From Euleptes europaea (lineage: Eukaryota; Chordata; Lepidosauria; Squamata; Sphaerodactylidae), in NCBI RefSeq assembly GCF_029931775.1, contig NC_079312.1, positions 138,245,872 to 138,309,871 on the forward strand: a stretch of DNA of 64,000 nt, written 5' to 3'. The position numbers and the translations under genes were made by a program. The notes below the pieces were generated by a model that was not told the origin of the DNA, searched no databases, and was given only the letters and a program-made list of their open reading frames with translations. Positions 54,901 through 64,000 of this stretch are shown piece after piece; position 1 is the first letter of the stretch; every line of letters begins with the position of its first letter.

Positions 54901-56934
54901 ATGTGCCAAGGAGGAAGTTTATATCTGAACTGTCAATCTGTTTTATCAAATGCTAATGATCATCAAGATAGAATATCTATTGCATAGTCAAGAAAAAAAT
55001 GTATCATGCAGAATTATTAAATTTGTAGTGGCAACACAGAAGTTGAGGAGAATATTACTAGAAGTAGATATTATGCATTTCCAAAAATCCATTTGTATGA
55101 ATATGTCTTGCTAAAGCCCCCCTAAAGGAAATTGCTTTAGTTTTATTGTTGTTTATGACAAAGTAATAATCCTTTAATTAAACAATAAAAATTTTTATAG
55201 TAATAAGGTAGCTCTTTGCTGTTCTGCAAACTGTATATTACCTTCATACCAACTTCTTGCCTCTTGTTTCATGTACACACAGGATGAATTAAATGGCATC
55301 AACATCCCCAAGGAAATCTGACAAGGCCAGAGGCAATTTAGAAAAATTTAAACATCAACAGCAGAATGTGTCACTTAAACACTACAGTTCCAAATGCAGT
55401 TTTTGACACCCTGTCAATGAGGCCAACATTAGAGACCTACAAGATCACAGTGCATATCCACAACTGAAAAAACCATCCAGATATGTAAAAAATATGTATA
55501 TTGCTTTCCTTTTGACTACTGTCATTTGAGCCAGTGTATAATTCCTGCAGTAGACTAGACCTGTGGTTCCTTTTTTTTTTTCTTCCCATTTTTCTCCTAA
55601 AGCGAAAGGGAAAGGTGGGTCTTGGACAAAAGTGTCATCAGCTAGTCTGAGGTTATAGGTGGAGAATTACTAGCTCTTGGTGTGGCGGTATATGATATTA
55701 TAAACAAGGATCCACAGTGAAAATCTATCATATAAAGTAGAAAAAATCAGTGAGAGGCTAAGAAGAAAAGAGTGGAAGAGGCAACATGAAATATTAATAT
55801 GACCAAGCACAATTAATGTTAAATTTAGACTAGAATTCAGTGGATTTTTTTTCTGGTAAATTCATAGAGTGTGCTTAGAGCTGGAGAGAATTAGAACAGA
55901 CAAACACCAAGGTGCTTGGTGGGCATCTTTTGATGTTTTATGCATGGTCGCTTTAACCTCCTTTATTCCCAGGTTTCAGCCAGGATCAAATTTTTCAGTA
56001 TGCACAATATCTCATTCCTTGGAAGCTCAACACTGTTTTGACGCAAAACGAACCCGGCTTTCCCCATTCCTTTTCTGGCATGAATTAAACTGTTCATCCT
56101 GGCTCATTCCGGAGTCACAGAGCGTGCATACTCTGTTCTCAAGTTGAGCTTCCCCGCACCATCATGCCCCACCATTTTCCAACCCCCTCCTCAAAGCAGC
56201 ATACTGATGGTTAAACAAGGGAAAACAGAAGATTGGCTTGTCTCACAGCCAATCACAAAGCAGTATGTAAAGAGGCAGGGATTCAAGTGCTTCCTGCTAT
56301 CTCGGAGCTCTTTCTGAGCAAAAGAAAGGCTTTTTAAAAATGAGGCTTGGATTTATCCCCCCCCCCCCGCCTTCTTTCAGGTAGCTCCGTTTTTTGTTCT
56401 TAAAATGCTTTTTTGTGCGGCAGTTGGGTTTGGAGGGAAGGAAATCTTCTCTCATGGGGAGCACTGTGAAGTAAGCCAATTACAGAGCAGCATTTAAAGG
56501 GGTGGGACTTGATTTGAGCTTGAGAGAGACTGTTTTTCTGTATTCATGGTTTGATTAGCACACAGTTTTGTCCCTGATCATTCAAGCCAATGCATACAGT
56601 TTCCCCCAACCCGGGTTACTTTAATGTGCGATGAACCCAGGTCCAAGCAGGGAGATCCAACCCATGGATAAAAGACCATTGTCTGATCCTTTCTCTGTGT
56701 GGCCTGCTGATCATGTAGCCATTAAAACAAGTTTCAGTGTGCAAGAAGCTTAGTGGAAGAAAGGCAAGCAGTTAAAACAGGGAGCTTCTCTAGGGTCTCT
56801 TCTGTTTGAAGTGTGCAGTTAGAAGGTATACAACAGAGTGTTTTCCTCTGTAGCTCTCACCTTGCAGAACTAACTTCTCATTGGAATTAACATCAGCCCA
56901 TCATTATTAATCTTTAGGAAGTGTGGTGAAAGTT
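51951..56934. other. Long gene-free stretch, partly repeat-poor
   Basis: No coding frame supported. A decayed MIR-like SINE fragment lies near 52900-53030 and a poly-T run at 52510-52526. From about 53.7 to 55.9 kb few repeats are recognisable, and a minus-strand AATAAA (53871-53876) lies at its low edge. This could be the long 3' UTR of a minus-strand gene beyond the window, such as SSTR2, but that is speculation. Confidence 0.35.
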
Positions 56935-57107
56935 CTCCTTCTATTACGACTGATCTCCAGCCGATAGAGATCAGTTCACTGGAGAAAATGGTCACTTTGG
57001 CAATTGAACTTGGCATTGAAGTCCCTCCCTTCCCCAAACCCCACCATCCTCAGGCTCCACCCCAAAAACCTCCCATCAGTGGCGAAGAGGGACCTGGCAA
57101 CCCTATT
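56935..57107 (+). mobile_element. 5'-truncated hAT-like MITE (TAGGGTTGCC family)
   Basis: TTACGACTGATCTCCAGCCG, AGAAAATGGTCACTTTGG, AACCTCCCATC and the right end CCTGGCAACCCTA. The left end is missing. Confidence 0.65.
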
Positions 57108-58810
57108 ACTTAGGCATTTGAATATATTGCTTGAAAGCTGCTTTTCTGGTTTTATTCTAACTAGGTTTTGTTTAAACATGGTTTCGTATGATTAGTTTAT
57201 TGGAACTCCTTGACCTCTCTCTTCCTGTCCACTGTAATATGTTGTTTGTATCAGGTGGAAGACTGAGTATAATTCCTGGAGTTCTTCTGTGAAACTCGGG
57301 AACTGTTTTAATGTTTAGGACATGGCAAATTGTGTATTTTATGGAGTTACAGAGGCTGCTGTGGTACAACCCTCAAAAAGGATTGCTTATCAGTTACTTA
57401 GGGCCTCTTTATAATTACATTTTTCTTCATTAAAATAGTCATGTATAGGAAACAATGCACATATTCATGAAGAGCAGGTTTTTTTTTTTTAAATTGCCAC
57501 AAATACACAAGTTGTGCAGAAAGTATGTGGTGCATGAAGCAGCCCTAAGGGCCATTTCACATGACCTGGGCTTGCCCCAGACCAGGCTGACTTGTGGCCC
57601 AGTTGGTATTCAGTGACTAGTCCTGTGAAGATCGCCAGCACACATATTACTCTTTGTGTGTAGAAAGTTACATATGACAGTAACCTGGGTATGGAATGGA
57701 CTTGTGCATATGAACGTTTTGAAACAGGTACCCAAAAGGGTTATGTGAACTGATACGTCCAGGAACTGAGCCTTATTTTGCAGGAGAAGAGGGCATGTTC
57801 TTCATTTTTTATTACACAAATGATTCAAATGTAAATTCTACTATGTTAAATTCTCCCAAATGATCTCTGTATTCCAGTAAACTACTCAATAGATGAATAA
57901 GGTTATCCTGAAAGTGAGGGTCTACGGATAGGAGCAGGAGCACATTGCTGCAACACCATTCCTTTCCTAGGAGAATTAAGAATTCCTAAGAAAGCAAATA
58001 CCAGAAGGTTGTTCTATTAATCTCCTACATGTACTGGTGTGGCAGAAAGAATGTTGTTCTAGCTGTGAGATAAATGGTCACCTTAGTCCACTGACATATT
58101 CTATACAAATACACACACACACACACCCAAAAAAGGGGGGTAATAAAACCCAACCCAAAAATTCAGAGGGCTGCAGTGGGAGGGATGAGAGGACAGGAAA
58201 GTTCATTTCCACTGATGGAAAATTTAGCCTGGATCCAATTCATGAACTAGCTGGAAATTGTGTTTGAAAATGCATGCAATGAAGAATAAAGCATTCACTA
58301 AGCAGAGAGATGAAATTTTGTCGATCTTGTCCCATGCCCTATAACATGCCAGGAATCATATGCAAATAAAGGCGGCTTTGTGAAGTGTGTAAACCTTTTG
58401 GGATAATACATCGTGTTGCCATAGATACACACAGTCTATTTCTCTGCCTCTGATCAAGTCATAGAGTATGCACCCCTTATATGCAGTCTGTGGTGAAAAG
58501 CAATATAAAAACACACAAGCAGTCAAATTTCTCAAGATTAAAGCTCCTGTTCCCCAAAGTGGGTTGCATGCTGAGTTCTTGTGTGCCAATCCAGCCAGAC
58601 GCCATGAGACTTTTTGCAACATTTTAAGGCAATGCAATCTTATCATGACCTATGCCCAAACACCCACCAGCTCCTTCTAGATAAGTCCACTATACAGGCT
58701 ACTGTTGCACCACAAGTGGAAAGCAGGTACACTGTCTCAAGTTTAGATAAGACAAATGTAGCTAATCAATAATTATTAATTCCTTAGACATGATGCTAAT
58801 GATTGGCAAG
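57108..58810. other. Gene-free stretch
   Basis: Nothing coding supported. Contains a poly-T run near 57478 and a (CA)n run at about 58107-58127. Confidence 0.45.
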
Positions 58811-59018
58811 TAGGGTTGCCAACCTCCAGGTACTAGCTGGAGATCTCCTGCTATTACAAATGATCTCCAGCCGATTGAGATCCGTTCACCTGGAGAAAAT
58901 GGCCGCTTTGGCAACTGGACTCTATGGCTTGAAGTCCCTCCACTCCCCAAACCCCACCCTCCTCAGGCTCCGCCCCTGAAACCTCCCACCTGTTGCCAAG
59001 AGGGACTTGGCAACCCTA
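58811..59018 (+). mobile_element. hAT-like MITE with perfect 8-bp TSD
   Basis: A 208-bp element with ends TAGGGTTGCCAACC and CTTGGCAACCCTA and flanking duplications TTGGCAAG at 58803-58810 and 59019-59026. The best-preserved complete copy of the family here. Confidence 0.85.
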
Positions 59019-59140
59019 TTGGCAAGAAGGGCGCTTGTTGAGGACCCGTGGACCTGAAAGTTCTACTATTTTCTGTGTGGTACCTAGGGAAAGTGGAAGT
59101 AGCACAAGCCTCCCTCACACTGCCCATGATCGTTTTAGTG

Positions 59141-59435
59141 CAGGGGTCCCCAAAAACCTGCAGGCCCATTTGGAATTCTGACACAGCATGGTAGGCACAG
59201 CAATAAAACGGCGGCCACAGGAGGCCAAGCCAGCCACAAAACGATTGCCACAGCTTAACCTCCGTAACACAGTGTAAATCCTTGTGCTTCAAGGTAGCAG
59301 CTGCTGCTAAAGCAACATTTTAAAAATCTGCACAGCCAATCAGAAGCCTTACAGGCAAAAGTCCTACCTGGCCACGCCCACTTCCTAGAAACACTTGTTG
59401 GGTGCCAGAAAAGGTGTCGGCAGATGCCATGACTT
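59141..59435 (+). mobile_element. hAT-like non-autonomous element, right end degraded
   Basis: It opens CAGGGGTCCCCAAAAACCTG, a hAT-like terminus, then GGAATTCTGACACAGCATGG, CCAATCAGAAGCCTTACAGG and TGTTGGGTGCCAGAAAAGG. The expected inverted CAGGGGTCCCC at the right is lost. Confidence 0.55.
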
Positions 59436-59439
59436 GATT

Positions 59440-60570
59440 TAGAGCATCCTACTCCAAATGAATGATTCTTCCCTCTGTGAAGGGAACTCACTACCCTGAG
59501 TGCTTTGGGGTAGCATGAGGTCAAAGGACCAGGTACACACCATAGTGTTCAGCTGGAACTGGACTCTGCAAAGTGAGATTACAATTCAGAGGATTCTAGG
59601 GCATTCTGGTTTCAAGTACCCTACCTTCCCTCTTTCCTTGCAAGTTCACAGAACCCACTGATGTCATTTTCCAAAGGCATCCAGGTCTCTTCTCCATTGT
59701 CCTTTCAAAAGGGGTGAGGTGTTTTATCTTATTTTTACTAAAGCTCGAGGAACAGCTGTTCAGAAAAAAGGCAAATAAGACACAGTATCTCATGCTCATG
59801 ATACTGTAACATTAGCAATACTGATGATATTGATTTTTCAAGCAGGAAAGCTTCAAAACAAATTTCCTCTGCTCAAAAAGCTTATAGCATTTTCATGCTC
59901 AAGGCTTGATTCTTAAATTACTTGCCAACATCCATTTCTACCTAGATTCCATGATCCCTAGCTACAAAGCTTGCTTTCCAGACGGGGGAAGAGTATTTAT
60001 GGAGGAACTCTTCAAACCAGGGATGGGACCCAACTGGTGTCTGTCTTTCCAGCAAACTGTTCTTTCCAAACTTTCCCTGCATTTTATTTATTTATTTGGA
60101 ACATTTTTATGCTGCCTCTCTAGGAACCTGCCCCAGGCAGCTTACAAAATAAAAAATAATAAAAACAAAAAATTAAAAGGTATAAATTAAAACCCAGCTT
60201 TAAATGGTAATGGGAGGGGAAGAAAGTCACGAAACGCTCAGTTTTTAAAGAGGGCTCCAGCAGCACCCCCACATCCTACTGATGTCACTATTAAGTATGT
60301 GTACTGCAATGCCTAACAGTGTGCTCTGTGCACACTTAGAGGGAAGTGTTGCACAAAGAATTCCACTTGTACCTATATCTCTTTCCCAGAACACTGTTGT
60401 GGTGCCACCTGTTTCACTTCACATTTCTCCTCAGTAGCTGAGGTGAACAAAGACTATAGATAATTATCTCTTAGACCTTATGCCTAACGGAAAAGAAGGC
60501 TTGGTGCTGACAGGCATCTCATTATCCCTGTTCTTTCTCCTTTTCCTTCTTCAATCATCTCCTCCTCAGG
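59440..60570. other. Gene-free stretch
   Basis: No frame supported. At 60080-60175 an A/T-rich repeat tail (TTATTTATTTGGAACATTTT, CAGGCAGCTTACAAAATAAA) looks like the end of a SINE or LINE. Confidence 0.4.
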
Positions 60571-60770
60571 TAAGGTTGCCAACTTCCAGGTAATAGCTGG
60601 AGATCTCCTGCTATTACAACCGATCTCCAGCTGACAGATCCGTTCACCTGGAGAAAATGGCCGCTTTGGCAATTGGACTCTATGACATTGAAGTCCCTCC
60701 CCAAACCCCGCCCCCTCAGGCTCCGCCCCAACACCTCCCGCCAGTTGTGAAGAGGGACCTGGCAATCCTA
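60571..60770 (+). mobile_element. hAT-like MITE (TAGGGTTGCC family)
   Basis: Ends TAAGGTTGCCAAC and CCTGGCAATCCTA. Flanks TCCTCAGG and TCCTCAAT agree at six of eight positions, an aged target duplication. Confidence 0.7.
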
Positions 60771-62333
60771 TCCTCAATGCAGGGTCCGGGACTGGTTTTC
60801 TTTTGCTCGCATTACCCTATAAGGCATCGTTTCTCAGTTTGTACCTTAGGCAACTGGTGTGCAGAAACATAAGGCACCCACATCCAAAAGAAGGGCTGGG
60901 AAGGCAGGATCTTTTGACATAATTCAGGGAGCTCCTTTCCCTCCATTCTGGGACCCCTCCCATCCTTGTGACATCAGTACCAGGCCAAGGTCTTCCAAAA
61001 TCATTTTCATGGCTGGAGGATATTTTCCTTGTGTATTTAGAAACTGTGTTTTATTCAATAATGATCCATTTTCCAACACATACTTATAGTGGATTATCTA
61101 AAGTTAAACCCTAGAGAGTTCATGGCAGAATCTATGAACTCACTAGGGTTCAGAGAGTGCTCAGGCATCTATGAGAGGCAGGAAAGATTTGATGGGTTTA
61201 GAGGCACAGATGGTACCATGCCTTTGTGCAGGATTTTTAGGTTCCTCCATCTGCAGGTAGAATGTTCCCCACCTTGGGTGCAAACTCATATGCTAGAAAG
61301 GTGGGTTTACCTATATTTTAAATAGGATTCAATCATGGACTTCCTAAGTCATAGCTGAGTGTCTGAGCCACTTCAATATAATTTGCAAATACAACAATGT
61401 CACTTATAACCTCAGATATCATGACTTTTTGCTGTGGATTATGGGAATTATGGTTTTCTCTGAATTCTAATTTTATTTGGGAGGCCAAGAAACAAACAGC
61501 CATCCCAGTAGCCAGTTATTATTATTTTTATTTAGAAGGGTAAGGTGTGTAGCTTGGGTAGGGGAGGACTAACTGGCACCTGTGTGAATGTACATGCATG
61601 CATTTTATGAGCATGCTTTTTGAACACTCTCAAATGCCCATCAAGCATTTTTTATGTTCAACAGGGATGCTGTCCAAAATGCACAATGTTTTGGGTCTAG
61701 TAAATAGGTACTTATCCATTCGCTACTTGAAATACACTTTACACAGAAACTAAGTATATAATTCATACCTTGGTAAAACAGACATAATTGTGGGGAGGGG
61801 GGGGCTAATCCAGAATGCTACAGATACCTGGTTTTGGAGAACCATAGAACAGTAACTCTGCAGATTTTTCTGTCCTATACCCAAGAACTGGTGATGTTGC
61901 TGTGTGATTTACTCATCAATACAGTGAGTGACCAGAAGCAATGGAAGACAGGCATCCTCTGCCTTGAAGGTGAACAGATACAAGATTTTAAAAGCAGTCA
62001 CATATTGTGACAACTTGCATTACAGACATGCATGACATTTTAGCCAAGAGTTTTGGCCATCCCTTTATACTTCAAATCGGTTGCCCACTTCTTTTGTCCT
62101 CTCAGAGTGCAAATGTAAGTTTATATGGACATACATTAATCCTTTACTCAACCTTCCCACTCTAAAAATAACTCCCATAACCTTTAAAAAACCCTTCAAC
62201 ATCCATCTTTTCCCTATTGAAGTTAAATGCTCCAAAATCTTGCAAAACCATTTTTTCCCAGAGCTCACCCTAGGAAAGAAGAATTTGCATTGGTTTACAG
62301 AGCAGTAGAGGTTATTTTATAAGAGCCCCGTGA
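60771..62333. other. Gene-free stretch
   Basis: No gene or repeat recognised with confidence. Confidence 0.4.
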
Positions 62334-62592
62334 CACAGAGTGGTAAACTGCAGTACTGCAGTCAAAGCTCTGCTCACAACCTGAGTTAATCCCGACGGAA
62401 GTCGGCTTCAGATAGCCGGCTCAAGGTTGACTCAGCCTTCCATCCTTCCGAGGTCAGTAAAATGAGTACCCAGCTTGCTGGGGGTAAAGTGTGGACGACT
62501 GGGGAAGGCAATGGCAAACCACCCCATAAACAAAGTCTGCCTAGTAAACGTCGTGATGTGACGTCATCCCATGGGTCAATAATGACCTAGAG
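62334..62592 (+). mobile_element. Sauria-like tRNA-derived SINE
   Basis: tRNA-like head AGCCCCGTGACACAGAGTGG, ACTGCAGTCAAAGCTCTGCT and GAGTTAATCCCGACGGAAGT. The body has AGCCTTCCATCCTTCCGAGG and GGGGAAGGCAATGGCAAACC, and the tail GTGATGTGACGTCATCCCAT resembles the BovB-type tail of Sauria SINEs. Flanks TAGAGGTTATTT and TAGAGGTTCTTT look like a target duplication with one mismatch. Confidence 0.65.
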
Positions 62593-64000
62593 GTTCTTTT
62601 GCAACATTAAGAGCAATTCTAAGCAGGTCTCCTCAGAATCCTACTCCAGTCTGTTCAATGGGGCTCACTTCCAGGAAAATGTTGTTATGGTGGCATTGTT
62701 AGCTTGTCCTCACCCTGACAGCTGCATAGAAGGTAAATTTGCTATGGAGAATAAGAAAGCTTTAAGCCTCTGCTTAACTGCCACTGAAATTAATGTGCTT
62801 ATTTGTAACCAGATAGTGCCCATGGTTTTGAAAAAATGAAATGTAGTTACCTACCTGTCTAGAAAGATACCAGTTTAGAAGGTCACATTATAGTTCCCTT
62901 TTCTTTCAAAACATAGCAAGATTAAAAACCCTCTGAAACAAAAAAATCTATTTCTGGGTATGCCTTACTAGAATTCTTTTGATAGCTGCATAACTGTACA
63001 CTGCCTTTAATGTGTGAGAACTGACAGGTATGTTTTAGTTCAAAGACAGGACAGCTAATTTGTAGGATACAGACTGTCGGATTTTCAAATGTTTTAAAAT
63101 GTCAAAAAAGGATGGGATCGGTTGTCTCTTAACAAGGTAGAACAGGAGCCTGTGGGTTTTAAACTAGAGGAAGGAAATTTTAACTTAGATAATTAAAGGA
63201 AATTCCTAACTTTAACAGCATCAGTGGGAAAAATATTCCCTGAAGGTGACAGTTCTTTTTGGAGGTTTTGAAGAAACAGTTTGTGTAGCATCTCATGGAA
63301 GAGCTTTCAAGTTCTAGGATGTCCTGCCTGGAAATGCAAAAGTGGAAAATCTATATTGGGGTGCCTTCCAGTGCTAGCCTTTTTATTATCTTTAATATTT
63401 AAAATGCAAAAGATTATCAACTGTTTTGAGGTTTTATTTAACCATTATCAGACATAATAGAGCATCAGCTTCTTGTATCTTTAACTGGTTGACCTGGAAA
63501 AAGGTATTTGGCAATGCAGTTTTGTCATGGCTCAGTGCTACAATGCTGCAAAAAAACGCTTTCCTCTTAAACGTTCACTCACTCCACATGCTATAATGTC
63601 CTGCACATGGACTTATGACAGACACATTCTGAGATTCCCCTGCTGGTAAGCCAGCTGCATGCAGAGAGGAGGACCTTCAACCCACACTGGATCAAATAGA
63701 CTCCCTAGCCCACAATGTTTTAGCATGACCACAAAATAATATTGCACGAAATAAATATATCACTCCCTGGATAAAACAGCTAAAGACACTTTCTGAGAAG
63801 CGAATACTGTGTTATTTGCTGTCAAATAGATTCTGCTGTCAAATCTAGGGAAAGGAATATTGGGAAGAAAGCAGCGGTGTCAGCTAATTGCTGACCTGAC
63901 CCAGTGCCCCAAATATCTTGCATGTTATTGGGTCAGCGATATCTGGCTGCACACTCCTATTAATAACTAGCCACAAATCTACACAAATACCACCAGCAAA
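62593..64000. other. Gene-free stretch to window end
   Basis: No coding frame, repeat family or structured element could be supported. Confidence 0.4.

Noticed and set aside
48600-64000. Expected SSTR2 coding exon
   Set aside because: A 360-370-residue GPCR frame would be obvious, and none is present on either strand. The gene must lie beyond the window.

Overview
This window is vertebrate nuclear DNA, most likely from a squamate reptile (lizard, possibly gecko-like; the species call is inference). Three spliced host genes sit among many interspersed repeats. The repeats point to a squamate: a CR1 LINE, RTE/BovB-like LINE 3' ends, a DIRS-type retroelement, hAT-like non-autonomous elements with 8-bp target duplications, MIR-like and Sauria-like tRNA SINEs, and SINEs derived from 5S rRNA.

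The genes are C17orf80 on the minus strand (11426-15280 coding, 5' exon not located), FAM104A/VCF1 on the plus strand (20953-26975) and COG1 on the minus strand (27757-48444). The order and orientations match human 17q25 (SSTR2-COG1-FAM104A-C17orf80), read in reverse. C17orf80 and FAM104A diverge from a CpG-rich block near 20.6-20.95 kb. FAM104A and COG1 converge, with poly(A) signals only about 150 bp apart near 27.4 kb. All splice junctions given here were read by hand from GT/AG sites, phase and remembered human proteins. The COG1 (981 aa) and FAM104A (128 aa) models close without gaps, and C17orf80 gives 583 aa from the first recognisable ATG.

Layout: 1-11 kb is repeat-rich intergenic DNA with a 2.5-kb CR1 at 7.54-10.1 kb. 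11.4-15.3 kb is C17orf80. 15.3-20.6 kb is probably its 5' intron, and holds an unusual array of eighteen 86-bp units. 21-27.4 kb is FAM104A. 27.5-48.6 kb is COG1, with a DIRS-type fossil in intron 8 and several fold-back insertions. 48.6-64 kb has no gene I can support; SSTR2, expected next, is not in the window.

Main points: (1) the last exons of C17orf80 encode a complete domain resembling the ATP synthase f subunit (ATP5MF), joined to an N-terminal C2HC zinc finger by a long low-complexity region. (2) The window has at least six large inverted-repeat (fold-back) structures, three of them flanked by target-site duplications. One of these expanded into the 86-bp array, which also has a 430-bp higher-order period.
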